Part shown: positions 20,021-34,900 of the stretch, in pieces
How positions within the stretch are numbered: position 1 is the stretch's first letter
Layout: each line of letters opens with the position of its first letter
NCBI RefSeq assembly: GCF_002234675.1
Contig: NC_019864.2
Coordinates: forward strand, 15,517,582 to 15,581,581
DNA length: 64,000 nt
Direction of reading: 5' to 3'
Source of the DNA: Oryzias latipes
Lineage: Eukaryota > Chordata > Actinopteri > Beloniformes > Adrianichthyidae
Made by a program: the position numbers and the translations under genes
Notes under the pieces: generated by a model
The model's input: only the letters and a program-made list of their open reading frames with translations
Databases searched by the model: none
What the model was told of the DNA's origin: nothing

Positions 20021-22920
20021 CAGCCCATCTACCTGTCAGCAGCTCGGCGCTGCGCCCCTCCTCCCTCCTCCTCTCCGCTCCAATTCTATTACAACTTCCA
20101 AATCTTTCAAGACGCTCCCTAATGTATAACATCCCACCCTCCTATCATTTATGAAGGCATATTTGTTTATAAAGAATGAAAAGTGTGTGCAGCATCCATG
20201 GTGCCCTCAAATCCTCTCATTTCTCAGCACAGATGGACCTGTAGCGTTTGCACATCATGTTCACCACAGAGACAAGTTCATTGGTGACTACCTGACTGAC
20301 TGATTACTTTTACAAAAGAGTGAAAATGGAGAATTTGGAGTTTGGTCGACAAAATACGTCGCTGCCCGCGTGGGACCGCGTTGTAAAGGCGCCTTCAGCC
20401 TGCAGTCAACCACGGAGAGGCAGTGTTGCGTAAGGAATAGAAGTACAGTAAACCAAAGCCAGGATGGGATACACTGACGTAATGTGGGATATTTTTTATG
20501 TTTGGAGGAAGATCATTTAGATTTACAAAAATTATGCCATAAAATAGGAACAAAAATCTGCAAAATGAATATAAAATTAAATTAATTAACAGCTGTAGAA
20601 GATGACCATCAGAACATCATTTTTTTTCCTCTGTTCAATTTTTCCCCCAGTGTATTCATTTAAATCTTTGCACACTGATGAAAAATTCACGCATTTGCTG
20701 GAAACATAGATAAATTGGTTTCAACAAGCGATGAAGCTGCAAAAGCACATGCACACTAGACCTGCAGGGCGCCAGGAGGCGGGGTTGTGAGGGGTGCACT
20801 GTCTGTATCACGACGCAGCAGTTGATGGGGCAAGAAGAGCAAAACAGTGAAGCAACCATCACTAGAGTTGCAGCTGATGGAGCTGCAGTGCTGTCCTTTG
20901 AATGAAATCTTAAACAATAAAATCTAAGTGGTGTTACCACACTGGGTGGTTATAGCCAGGACAAGCTGAATAGTGGACTGCTCCTTACACTTCAGATCCT
21001 CTGTGGCGCCAGTGAGCAGCGGATGCGTCATGGCAACGTAACAGAAGATGCTGAGGAAACGACTAAGGCATCCCCATCTTTGAGCCCAAATGCAGCCCCA
21101 CCTTCTAGATCCCAAAGACTTAGCAAGGCCAAGAGGAGTCTGGTTCAGGAGGGAATCCCCTCTCTGTTTGGATTAATAAACGACGTGAAGGTGAATTAAA
21201 AGGACAGGTTTTAACTTGAGCATCAAATATTTAAATTTTGTAATTGTTCATGTCAGTCTGAGTGATGCCTGTTTAAAATCACAGTACGTGAAACCCATCC
21301 ACCCCCTTTAGATCCTGGCTGAACCCCTGTCTTTGTTCTAAAAGGTGCTGCTGCCAAGTCTGACAACCTCGCCAGCATATTTGAGTGTAAACCACACCCA
21401 CTAGTGTGAACTAACACTGAATAGTTAAGTTTCCCTGACCATCTGCTTTGTGAAGACAAACTTGCATGTTATTAAGAACTCAGTACGTCAAAAACATGGG
21501 AACGGGTCATTTATTCAAATTTTTATTTGTGACAGAAACAAAGAAAATGTATTAGAGTAAAAATTGTTCATGGTAAACGTTTACTTTTTATCTTCTTCAT
21601 CACAAAATAAAAGCATAATTACTAAAGTATACCAGGAGAGAACTTGTAAAAGGAAATAGAAAGAAAAGCACTTGATGCATTAAGGCATAAATGTGTGGGT
21701 TCAGTAGACCACTGAGCGTTCATAAGGCAAACTGTAACTGCTGAGAATTTGCATGGTCTGATCTTTCACACATGAAATCAGATCAACCTGAATATGCAGC
21801 ACAATCACTCAGCAATTTTACATGAAATTCAAATCCCTCAACAAACATTAAATCAAACATATTTATGCATATAATGGAATATATATGAAAATTCCTTCAA
21901 ATAATTTATGAACTAAAACTACCGGTACTTCTCACTGTATGTTAGACACTGAAACAATAAAACATTTAAATAAGTGGTAACAGAGATCTCCTTTCTGACA
22001 GCACAGCTAATGTTCTTTTTGCAGCTTGCAAACACTGATAGTAAATATGTAGTGTAATGACAAGTTGACATGCTCATGCCTGGATATTCACGTTTTTTTA
22101 AGTGCCTTGTGCAAGATAAAGATGAATAAAATAGTCTGGATTTTATTTTTACAATTAAAAAACAAAGCAAAAAAAAAAAAAAAAAAAAATTAAAAACTTG
22201 TAGGAGGTGTTGGCTTTGGTTCAATAGGATAAAACAGAAGGCAGGATGGTAATACAGCTACATCAATAAGTATTTTTTAGAACTTTAACCCACTGTTCAC
22301 TGAGGGGCTAATTTTGTGTTTGCTCACAAAAATAAAAGCATCAAAATGTTCTAACAAGAAAAGGAATTTATATTAAAAAAAATGGATAATTTGTATATTT
22401 AGCCCGAACATAATTTAAGCTATACTGTGACTTCTATAAAGAAAATAATCTGTTCAGCTTTAGTGTAGCAACCTTTACAATTTGAATTTAAAGATAAACC
22501 TTCAAGAGAAGACACAAGTGCATTTTACTGTCTAAGCACAGTCATTTGCCCTGCAGAACTACATATGAGTGTATTAAGGCTTTAAGTCTTCAAGTAGCAC
22601 TTTAACAGTCAAAAATGAAAACAAGTTGTCAAACTTTGTCCTCATTGCTCAAAACATAAACGCCATAAATATGAGACAGATTGAAATGCCTCAAAGAATC
22701 AGCATGTCTGCAGACTTGGTCTTTCATCCAACCCTTATTTTTTACTCAACTTAGTAACAGAGTGATGGCTGTGAAGGGACATAAGTATTAGTTCTTTGGA
22801 AAAAAAATGTTGTGTGTGGTAAAACAACACAAGAGAGGCAGCAAAGAGTTGGTCAGTATCACATTTCACCACATTGCAGCATTCAAAAATGTCCATCACA
22901 CTGACCAGCAGGTCTTTGTA
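20021..22920. other. slc17a6 promoter flank and ano5 3' flank
   Basis: No coding exon seen. The left part (to about 20.5 kb) is relatively GC- and CpG-rich and is presumably the slc17a6 promoter. The right part is probably ano5 3' UTR on the minus strand, with AATAAA signals at about 22142-22147 and near 21517. A poly-A/T run lies at about 22170-22190. Confidence 0.45.
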
Positions 22921-25900
22921 CTAAAGGCACTCAGACAGCACCTCGTGTTTGGTTAGAGATGGGTAAATCATGGGCGTGCACGTGCACTCGCTGTGGCTTT
23001 GTTGGCTCAGTTGAATCTTCAGCTTCTCCACCTCGTAGTTGTGGAGATACTCCTGGACTAGGTAGCGCTCACGTTTGACTCTTGCCTTCACATCTGAGGG
23101 AACGTCTGGAATCATCCAGGCCACGAAGTACTTCACCAGAAAAACAACGTGCTGTAGAGGAAAAGGATATGTGAGTGGTTGGAATCACCAAATTTATGCA
23201 TTTTTAACAGAATCTGTCAGACTGATTAATTTAATCAAACATGTGATTACTACAACCTCTCTGTTGTACTATGAACTAAGCTGTTTTTGCCAGTGTATTA
23301 GCTGAAATGGTCACAGGACAGGAATGCGAGACATAATTCAAATAGTTATTGCAAGAAATGAGTCCAGAAACTACCTCCATAATAATGATGAAAGCCAGTT
23401 TGGCGGCCAAAATATGCCAAAACTGCATGGTGTGGGAGTATTGGTTCTCATGCCCAGGAGGGTTACGGTAATCTCGATACCTATAAATGAAGAGTAAAAA
23501 ATGTGTTATTGTTTCATTTATCTATTACAGCGGAGTGTCATGACATGAGTGCATTGGTTGCCCTTTTATATAAAAAAAATAACTTAGACTATCAGTATTT
23601 TTCTAAAATACACTTTTATAAAGCCAATCTGATAGTTGTACCTGCAGGTTGTGATAGAGCTGTTGAACCAAAGGGGGTTTTCTCCGTCCTCTGGCCTGTT
23701 AGGCAATGGGATCTCTGAGATGTTGAACACAGACAGGCTATTGTTTATGTAGCCCTTCATATTCATCTCACCCTCTGGCTGATAGGCATACATGTACACG
23801 AGACGGGGGATCATATCAGAGGTAAAAGCCACAATAAATGCCTACGAGAAAAAGAAACATATCTTAAACATGCTTTTTTGAAAATATGGCAACATTTTGC
23901 ATTGGAGAAAAAACATTGTGTGCACCCACATTGGTGACAACAGAGAGTACAGCCATCCCATTGAGGATTTCCTCCCAGGCTCCAATGCAGTGGGCCTTGG
24001 CAGCTACAGGACGTCTGAACTGAGTGGTGAGCTTCCAGGCGTCCACTCGAATCTCTATGATGTTGTTGAAGAGAGCCAGGAGTGGAGCCAAGGGAAAGGA
24101 GGCCACGAAGAGCGTAATGAATCCAAACTGGATTACTGGGACAGAAAGAAAGAAGAAGCAAAATAGATAAATAAATAAAATAAGAGGAAGAAAGAGAGTC
24201 AAAGAACAAAATAAAAGGGAAAAAAGGTGAACAGTGCCCTCTGCAGGACACCAGTAAATCAGCATTTTTAAAACAATTTGTATTTTGTCTTTTATCTGAA
24301 TAACTTTCAGAATTTCTGTCTTGTCTGAAATCCACTTCAATCTTGTCTTGGTGGTGATATTAATTAAAAAAGGTACATTTGTGCTTTAGTTTTGAGATAT
24401 CTGTGTAGAATAATGTGTTGTCCTCATACCCATTTCCAGGTACTCATAGAAGAGACCCAGCTGACCAAAGCCCTGGAGATCATGGTCCTGCTCCCAGCGG
24501 CTATACAGGCTCTCTGGGTAGCTTCGTGCTTTCCTGCTGGCCCACCAATTCATGAGCCACCTATAGAACACAAGGGGGCGACAGAGAGCGCTCAGTAAAA
24601 TGCTTTAAACACACAGATTAGAATGAAAAAAAGACAGTTATTATAATAACTGAGAGAAAGCATAGCATTTGTTTTTGCACTTATACATGACTAACTAAAT
24701 GTCTGACCCTTTGAATGTGATCACATAATTATGTTTTCATTGAATTTAAATAAACTGCATGTGTTTTGACTTACTGAAATAACTGCACAAACTTATTTCA
24801 GTGAGTCAGAAAGTTTCATTCTTATCTAATCAAGTCAAAAATAACAAATTCATTTGTTCAGTTAAAAAGCCTTGTTACAGCATTCTTTTCAAAAGTTAAT
24901 ACCTATGGTACTGTATGGACTGGGGAAAGACCACTATATAAAGATGGACAGGTTTTATGGGAAATGTTATGATTAAAACAGACACAAAAAAATAGCATAT
25001 GTGAAGATAAAATTATGTTTAATCTTAATTGTGTCAGCTCAATTTGTCCTCTCTCTATCTCACTGAATGATAACTACACACATTTTCTTGACTTGATAAT
25101 ATGCCAAAACCAGAAAGTAATAGTTCATCCTTTCAAATTTTATACAGGCTCAGAAGTGGAGGTTTTTGAAGAACTGCAGCTGAATAAAAAGGTCACATTT
25201 AAATACTGACATGTTTAAAGCTTATTCAACAGATTCCATCCTTGGAAAACATTTTTAGTTCAGTGATTCAGTCTCAGCTCCTGTCATAGAGTACTAACTT
25301 ACGGGACCAGAGCTTCCTGGATGTTACCCCACACCTGTTTGCCAGTCATCACAATCACCAGCTGGGTGGTCAACTCAATTAGACAGCCACCCGGGTCGCA
25401 CTGAACACATGCAGGTTGGGGAAGAAACAAACAAAAACTAAACCACTGGCTGAAACACACATACACAGTTTACCAACAAATGTCAGTGGTACCTCTTCAT
25501 TTCTCAGTTTGCTCCATTTGCCAAACATGTAGGCATAATCTCCTGGATAGCCAACAAACTTGCCCTTAAAGAAAGCCACATAGAAGCATGAGGAGTAGTA
25601 GTTGACGAACTGGAAGAGGAACATCTTCACCGTCAGTTTGTTCTCGTACTCCAGGTGAGTTTTTGGAATTTCTGCAAAAGACGACCAAATATATATTTTA
25701 TTTACACGTTACCCTCGTCCCTCCTGCCGTCAGGATCCAGTGTCATGTTCCTCACCCATGTCAGTGATCCAAACAGCCACTCTTTCATACATGAGGTTGA
25801 GAATCATGATGATAACAAAGTTGATGCAGGAGGCGGTGACAGAGGTGGCCAGCTGAGGTGTGATGTAGGGGCCAACCACCTCCAGGTTTGAGGTGGGACT

Positions 25901-28900
25901 GTCCTTCATGATGCTTGCGAAGGCTGCATAAACCGCCAGGCGGTATGCTATGACGCCGATGATGCAGGCAATGATTAATGATATCTTTGGGACGAAAGGG
26001 AGAGACACAAAATGAAAGACGACGGCAAAACACAGAACAAGAAAAGAAAGACAAGCAAAGATTTTTGCAAAAAGTGAGATGATTTTTGGTCTTATAACTT
26101 ACATGGATGGTACACAAACACCTCAAAACAAACCTGCCACTCAATTCCCATTTTGTTTGTTTCAATAAGACAATAAAACATCAGTAGCCACTATGTATAA
26201 AGTCAAAGTCAGCTTTATTGTCAAATATGCTGCATACACAAGGCATACAGCACAGATGAAATAAAAAAACTTTAGCTAAAAACTTTTACTAAAAATGTCT
26301 TATAGCACTCACAATTCTAACCATTTCCGATTACTTCCTATTTCTTACAAATTTATGCATACTGGCCCTGGACCTACAAAAATTAGTGATGAACAGCACA
26401 AACAGACGAACAGAGACACGGTGAAAGGGGAAGGTCAGGAGGAGGTCTGATCAAAATTGTATCATTAAATATGATGCTCACCCACAACAGGACGGTAGCT
26501 CCAGACAGACAAATGCGTGCACACTTGCTTGTTATTGGTAAGTACGGCTCCATTTCCTAAATCAGAAGCAAGCAAAGCATGAACACTGGAGTCAGTCGTC
26601 CTTGGTTATAATCTGAAAAGAGAGCTCCAGAAGACCAGGTTCCTTAAAACCTGTTAGCTATAGTGCCCACAATCTTAGCACCTATTTGCATTTTTTAACC
26701 TCTCTCAATACAGTTTTGGGTAAAAAACTTGCAAAGTGCTAATTTGCCAGGAGACAAATAGCAAATGCAGAGAAGAAGGAGACCAATACTTTGGAGTCTT
26801 TTCAGACATGTTTTCTGCAGGGAATCCACCACAACAAAACCTCTTCCTTGTCAAACTGCATTCTTCGTGAGGTGCCACCCTTACCCAGAGGATCACGGTG
26901 CTCCAACACAGAAACAACTTCGCTAAAACATCAGAAATGGTCCTGTCAAGTACCCATTCTGTTTCCTAAAGACGGTGGGGAGATTAAGAAAACTTTTTCT
27001 GTGCAATTTGCAAATATATCTGAGCCCAGACAAGACTGTTAACAACCTGCTAGTTAAATGCATTGAATTCTAATCACGTTTTTGTCCTAATAGTGTGAAC
27101 ACACTGTGAACACAGCAGATGCAGTTATCAGTGCCCTTCACCCTATCCCTCAACTAGAAGCTCAACTAACTGAGAGCTGGACTTTCAGAGGAGGATCTTG
27201 TTAGTGGTTCATTTTCACACAAACACCTGAGTGATGCGGTTCAGCTTGCGGCTGTTGCACTTGGTCTCATACTCTGGCCGGAGCTGCAGCTGTTGTTGCT
27301 CCTCTTCAAAGTCAACCAGATCCCACTCGTACTCCAGACGAGCCTGCCGCCTCTTCCAAAACTCCAGAAACAGAGTCACTGCAAGGACATCACAGCATGG
27401 AAATAATTAAGATAATTTGCTATTCAAAATACTTTATTTATTGAATGTTATTTATACAATTTAAATAATGATTTTCTTAAGTAAATGTTTCAATATTTTA
27501 GAACTTTCTTGCTGTTTTTTGGTAACCTGCGTCTGAGTCTTCAAATCTCTTAACGGTATGTTTGAAGTTAGTCTTAGAGCTAACAGTTCGTCCAGGTTTT
27601 GCTCACCATCAACAACATATGGCTGATTTTGTCTGTTTTGTGAAATGCGCAGCTCATTTGCGGCGGTTTTGGAATGTTTGGACTGACAGTAGGCCCCTCG
27701 TGTTGGCACCCGTGTTACAAATATATTTAAATATGAGTGTTCTTAGCTAATTTAAAGACTTAATTTTGTGTTAAAGGGCCACTCTGATAAAAAAATTAGT
27801 ATATTGTGTTTTTAACGTTCTTTTGTCATTTTTCTGATAATAGAGGACATATATAAAGAGAATGACGGTTAAAATTTCATTTATGAGTATTTCTCTATAC
27901 AAATCATTGTGAATCAGGAACAGACAAAAAACCCAATTGGAAAAAGCATCAAGCTCCCTGCCCCGCTCAATTCTGATGCATCTACTTTTAGATGATTACC
28001 TCCAAGTACGTCTTCATTTTCATCTGAGATGGCATCTGGTTTAAAACTGTACAGCTGGATAGATTTTATAGTGCCCCACATTTTGTTACACCAGTAATGT
28101 AGATTTCTAATAAAATACTGCTGCTCTCCAGAAACTGTGCTTGAAAATGGCACAGGTTTTTTGATTTTGCCTAAAAACAGCATAATCATAATTAAAAGAC
28201 CACTGGAAATGCTTTTAAAATAGATCAAAAGATTCAATTCAATTCAAATTTATTTATAAAGTCCAATATTACAACAATAGTCATCTCAATGGGCTTTATA
28301 CGGGTAATTGTGTAATTAACAATTATAATTAACAAAGAACAGTGGGATTTTAAAGAGATAATCACAATTTATATCAAGACATCTTACCAAGACAAATTCT
28401 ATTAGTTGGCAGATTTTTTTCATTTACTACAATGGAAACAGTTTGGTATTTTTTTAAACTTTTTTTGAAAAGGACATTTTTTCCAGTGTATTAAAATACA
28501 CAACTGTAGCAGCAGAAATACACACACTTACCCCATATTCCCATGAAAATGGCAAAAAACACTGTTCCAACATTGTCAAATAGATGCGATTGCTGAAAAA
28601 CAAACATAGAATGAATACATTTAGTCAGATATATATTTCTATACTACTTTTCTTGGAATGTCATCATCTTAATTTAAATATAAAAAATAGTAGGTATAAA
28701 ATGACTCACCCAAGAGGAGTTGCAGGTTGTGTTGAGTTTCCAAAAGCCACACTTTTTGTCACAAAGTGGACACATGACAATATTGCCTCCAATTTCATCA
28801 CTGCATATTTCTTTACTGTGGGCATATAATAACAAGAGCAGGCGAAAAATTGTAGCACATTGAGAAATTAAGCATTTCTACATTTCTACATTTCTCCACT

Positions 28901-31900
28901 GACCTCCACTCATTGTCGTCATAGGTTAAGACTCCGTAAACAAAACACAGCGTTCCAACAACAGCAGCAAAGAACAGCATTTCTGTGTAGAATCCTAGCC
29001 AGGCAAAGTAAAGGCCGATCTTTTCTCCATAGTACTTCCTGTGGAAAAAACAAAGTGCAGCAGGATTACTGCTGTTTATACTCCCTCCCGGCCATATAAA
29101 CACTGGATCAGATCTGCAGGTATGCAGGTCTTACCTAATAAGATTGAGTGGTTGTTCCTTGAAGAAACTGAAAAATCCAGCCCAGTATTTGTAGAGGTTG
29201 TATCTGTCGCTGTCACAGTTCACATCCTTTGATTTAGTCCAATATCTTGACTGCAGGCAGACAAAACACACATTTATCTGATGTCCTCATTGCTGAATAA
29301 ATTCATCCCAAAGCAAGGGAGCCCTTCTATTTTGTAAAAGGAACACAGCTAACCACGTTGGAAACATTTCTTCTGTAAGGACAGGTTTTCACAGAAAGAG
29401 GCTCACATCATGCAGAGGGAAGGCTGCAGTGTAGGTGCTGTTGTTGAGAAGTCTTTTGATTCCCTTCTTGTCTCTCTCTCCACATTCATCACGAATATAT
29501 GAGCATCGAGACAGGATGTAGTAGACCTGAGGAAAAAGACAAAGGAAAAAAATGGCTTCAGGGTTCTGAGCAATTAAACAAACTCCTTTTCTGCTTCACT
29601 GAAACATCAGAAGAAATGTTTTAAATATGTGACTTGGTCCGTTAGTCTCTCTCTCCAACAAAACAGAAGCTTACTATTCTGTTCCGAGTTGACGGGAGGA
29701 AGAATTTGTCTCGGTCCTCAATTAGGAAGAAATCAGATTTACTCTTGTCGAAGGGAGCGGTAAAAAAGTCTGGTTCAGGCTGCATGATGGGCTCTGGCAG
29801 ACGAAAAGGAGTGGACAACCAGTTCATGGGCATCTCACTGTTGTCTGGGATGTCGTTGGCCTTGAATGGAACCTTGATCTTCAGCACATCTGCATAGGTT
29901 GCCAGTACTTCCCATGGAGCATGGATCTTCACAAAGTAGGTTTTTCTATCGTCAGATTCCTGGCAAAGAGACAATTAGGATGACAATTTCAACATGTAAA
30001 TCTAGTTTCAAGTTTTCACTTTGGTATTCTTCCAAGATTATGGCATAAAATGAATATTATATGTTGTCATTGTGGGCTAATGCATGTTAAATGCTGTTGT
30101 TTTAGATAGTTATATTCATAAAAAAAGCCTCTTACTGATTTATCTTCTATTTCCAGTTCCAGGCCCACTTTCACCAAATTGGCTTCAAACACTCTCCTCC
30201 TCTCCTTTTGGCAGAAAATAGTGAAAGCATGCAAAAATCATGACACAGGAACACTCAAAATCCACATTTGATACATTAAAAAAGGAATGGTGACTCATTA
30301 TGGTGACATAATATCTAAACAGATTGAAAAATTAATGTTACCCAAAAATAAAAAAACAATTTAACAAAAAATGACCAACAATAAATAGATGCTGTATATG
30401 AGTACCTATCGGAATAAAAAACAAAATAATACAATAGATATTTTCTTATCAATAATTTAACAAATCGATGAATGGATTTTCCTTTAAAGTCATTTTTGTG
30501 CTTTTTTCAAGAAAAAAACAGCCTTAAGTTAACTTTACATGTAAGAATCCATAATTTTATTAAAGAAAGTTTCACCTTTTGTTCTGTTTAAATACTAAAT
30601 TATGTTAAAAACAGAGTAGGTTTTGAATGAAACCTTAAAATAGTTAATCATTATTGTACTATATGAATTTGTAAATTAAATCAAATTGTGAACTTACTCA
30701 TTATTTTGCTAATGTAATCAATTTAATTCAGTACTTAGGAAGTGTTAACAAAGGCAGTGACACTGTATTTAAATTAAACAAATACTTTACAAATCAGTTC
30801 AGGTAAATAAGGGTGACCTTATTCAAATTAATCATAACAATTCCAGCAAGATCTTTGGCAAAAGCAACCATAAGGCAATCTGAGATATTGTTTTTATTTA
30901 TGAAATATTGTCAAAGGAACACTTGTCTTGTTAAAACTAAAATTTACTAACACATCCAAAAAAGGCAAAAGAATCTGATTCATAGACAGGAAGAGGTCTC
31001 CCTTTAGCCCCTCCAAGCAGTGTGGAACAAATGAAGTCATTCCTGAGCAAGAAGTTTTCAGCTGACTCACTGATGGAGAGTGTGGGTTAAGATTCAGAGT
31101 TGTAGCACTTTGGAGTGAAGTCTTACAGTCCAGTGTTGTTAAACACTGGAATTCTTTCCACACTCTGAACTAACAGAGAGGAGTGCACACAAGAATACAT
31201 GTGGCTAGAGATAACTTTTCAAATGCTAATTTCTTGAAAAACATCCTTTGGCTAAGAAGAGAACAATAGTAGCTGGGAATCAGCAACAACTTTATCTGTG
31301 TTGTTTTTTGGAGGAATCTGCTGACACACTTTGGGCATATCCTTCCTGAATGGACCAGAGACACTTTTATATTTATTTACCTGTTTTCTTTCACCATCTT
31401 TATCATCGACATAAGACAAGACGAAATCAATGCGGCGCACTCCGTCACGGAAGAACACAGAGTCTTTGCTTTGTTGTTGTTTCTGAATCTGCAAGAAGAT
31501 GAGAGAAATGCAGATACTGAACACACAATCACACAGGCAGAGTGTCAACAGGTCTTTGAAACGTCGTCAAAGGGCACACGATCAAACCATGCGTGTCTTT
31601 ACTAGTAATCTAAAACTACTGACAACTGGCTTTTCACTCCAAACAGCATGCTAACACAGGGAAACTCTGAAAGCTGAAGGAATAACTATTGCTCTATCTC
31701 AGGAGAAACTAGATGGGGTTGGCATTGACAAAACATTCTCAATTCTTTTTGGTTTAACAAAAACAATGGGTTTCAATGGAGTACTGCTGAAGCGGGCAGC
31801 AAAGATTTCCACAGTGTGGTCCAGCTAATGCTAGCCTCATAGAGGACGCAGGTCTGGAAAAAAGGACTGCAAAGGAATGCTCCCAGATGGGACGAGGCAC

Positions 31901-34900
31901 GGCTGCTTTGCTTTTACTTTTGCTTCAGCTGTTCGGCTGCTAAAAATAGCCAGGTACAATGTACCTCCCTAAGTCCAACTAAAGCTGTAGCCGCATCACT
32001 GTAAACCATCCAGAACAACGAAACACCTGACCAAAACACAAAAGCTGTCATTTCATCCAGCTTGAGTCTGCTCAGTCCGTCTGTTCATGGCTGGAAAGGG
32101 AGGAGGGGGAAAAAGAAAGTGCACTTTACCTCCATGTCCTATAATAGTTGATGGCTGCAGTGAATCAGCGGAAAGGCCGGCTGCATCACAGAGCAGCGCA
32201 GCCTTTCTGCAGGGAGGGAAGACCAGCCCTGAAAGTACTGTCTGTCTCACTCCACTGATTTCTACCCTGATGAGATTCAAACAGCTCACTGACCTGAACA
32301 GAATACTCCCCCATAAACCCCCACTTCCCAGTCATAGAGCAAAGGAAAAAAGCACAAGAAGCAGGAGGACGGTTGCCAGTTGGAGAGAGGCGCAGGGTTC
32401 TGAAAATGACATCAGCAGAACAGCTGCCAGATAATCTAATAAGAAGACAGCAGCATCGTCTGTACAAACAGTTGTCTCACATTTCACATAATTACCAAAT
32501 CTCTGTTCGAACAACAAAGTGCTCTGGAGCTTTGTATTTGTTTTTAATTTCTAGATTGTGGTGTCCTTTTTCATTCTATAGTTGCTGCATCCTTTATCTC
32601 TCACTGTTCCTGCTTTGATTAGCATGAAACCCTCACAATAGGATGTGTTTTCAACAAACATTTGATATGGTGGAGCTATTGTTTCTGTCCGTGCATTTTT
32701 AAAAATAGCCAACGGATGAAGGGTGTGAACAAACAAGGAAAAGCTTGATAACCTGAGCAGGACGTTCCTGGCATTAGGAAGTTCCATGCAATGGAAAATA
32801 TATTTGATAATTATGGTGAACACGCAAGCTAAAAACCAATGCAAATATAGTTTTTTTTGCCCAATTCATGGCCTTGATGCACCTATTATGGCTTCCTGGA
32901 GAGCCAGAAGTACTAAATGTGTGCAGAACATCAGTACTCGCAAGGCTTGTACCACTTTCCCTCCTCAAATTATACATATGTTGTAACCGAAAGTACGCTT
33001 TACCTCTGCGACCGCATTGGAGTGTTTAGCATAGAAGGGTGGATCCTTTCTATACTGGGATGTTGCAGCAGAAACCCTCTTATTTGCTGTAATTACAGAT
33101 CACCTATAAAGAATCACTGCATCTGCAGGGGTTCACCTCTGCTCTGCCACCACAGACGGCTATACATTTATAATTCCTAAATACTGGGTGTTTCAGCACT
33201 TGTAAGCCTGTCCCCTTTTTAAGATGGCCACTAGTAAAAAAATACACCATGTAAAAGGATCTGGATTCCAGAAATCTATCAATTACCTTTGAAGTCAAGA
33301 AGGTAATGAGCCATTTCAGCTTTTTATAGACAGTTTAGTATATTTAGATTGTACTTGTTGGTTTGATTTTTAAACACTGAAATTTTCATCTGTTGATTCA
33401 TGAACACTCGCGTGGGCCCATCCTGTGCAATGAAACCCTTTTCAGCCACAACAACCACATGTTAGATCTGAATATAGTGTACGCAATACAATCTCAACAT
33501 GATGAGGATTATAATACATTTTAGAGTTAAAGTCCATTCAGATCTCTGTAAACATGGTAATAATTTGGGGGGAACCAACAGATGTAAGCACACATGGCTC
33601 AGCAAATCAGCAGTTTAAAAAAGTGTTAAAGGGGGATCTCACTCTCAGCTGACTGTAAAAAGTGTTAAAAATAAACTTTAATTATAATGCTTTACAACTT
33701 TAACTTAAATAAAGGGATTCAGAAGGTAAATATATGCTTAGCTACAGTACATTCTTGTCCTGTCATAAGCTCATGGCAGGGACTTAATACCACAACATAC
33801 TCTACCCTTAAATTATGCATGGACATAAAAAGACTCACAAAAAACTACAGCAAAAGAACCGGCTCCCCAGTTTCCAGTGCTTGTAAAACTGCATGTGTGC
33901 ACTGCATGTGCAAGGGCACACCTGTCCTGTTGTTCTAACACTAGAAGGTTGTTGCTTTGTCTGCAGTGAAGCAAACGACTATCGCAGGTGTGAAAACAGC
34001 AAGACAAAAGCCCGTTTCCATATTTATGAATTCTCGGGACTCGTCAGAGCATCTTTCCATGAGTCTCTAGAGAAACAACATGCTGTCAAAGGAGCCAGCA
34101 TCAGAGCTCCACAACAAAGTATCTATACGGATTCTTTCCCTAATGCAAAAAACAGACATGAGCAGGCACTTGTCAAGAAGAAAATAAGAGGCATAAGCAC
34201 AAGGCTGCATCACATCACAAGCCTGTTTTACCATCCCATACCCTTGAACGATACTTCAGGAATAGCGCCCGCCTTCTCCAAAACTGTGGAAGGACCAAGT
34301 TCACAGTGAGAGAAAGCCTGACAACGTCGTCAACAGCATAAATGCTAAAGCAGCAACCAATGGATGAGTGCAGCAAACACACCAGGTATTTTTGTGACAC
34401 ATTTTCTTTAAGATAAAATACAAAAACCTACAAAAATGACTGAAGTCTAAATCAGTTAGGAGCTTAAGAACGGAGTTGCCACGGAAGATTCAAAGCCACA
34501 CGAGCACAGCAGCATGCATTCATAGACCCGATTGGTGTCTTACCCCAGTCAAAACATCGATCTGTTCTAAGGTAAAAGAGTCATGCCGTGGAGTGTTGCT
34601 TTGGTCAGAGGAAGCCTGGGAGGCTATGCTGCTCCTCAGAGACTCGCACGTCTCCAGGCACACATCGATTACTAAAGGTGACTTCAAGGACAGTGTGAAA
34701 GGGGGAGAGCACAGGTTTGTCAGGGATTTTGAAATGTTTTTTTAAACTCAAAATCTCAGTAGCCGCAAGCTAGGTGTCAACTGTAAACAAATGGTAAGAG
34801 AAATACTACCTATGATACTTCAAAAGGTATACTTTAAGACCCACTCCAATGAAAATCACGTTTGTGGTGTTTTAAACATGCTATTGTAGCATTATTCTTA

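Noticed and set aside
20375-20430. A second REST-like pattern near CTTCAGCCTGC and CACGGAGAGG
   Set aside because: The half-sites are degenerate and wrongly spaced, so this is much weaker than the site at 20000-20020.
23811-24340. Long minus-strand frames of 158-174 codons around the ano5 exon at 23930-24135
   Set aside because: One contains the real exon plus read-through into introns and the other is a shifted frame. Splice sites and homology fix the exon at 23930-24135.
32087-32467. Overlapping open frames on both strands in ano5 intron 3
   Set aside because: Neither shows homology nor fits the exon phases. The intron is bounded by confirmed exons at 34544 and 31488.
33880-34310. 138-codon plus-strand frame in ano5 intron 3
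   Set aside because: No recognisable domain, and opposite in strand to the host gene with no splice or homology support.
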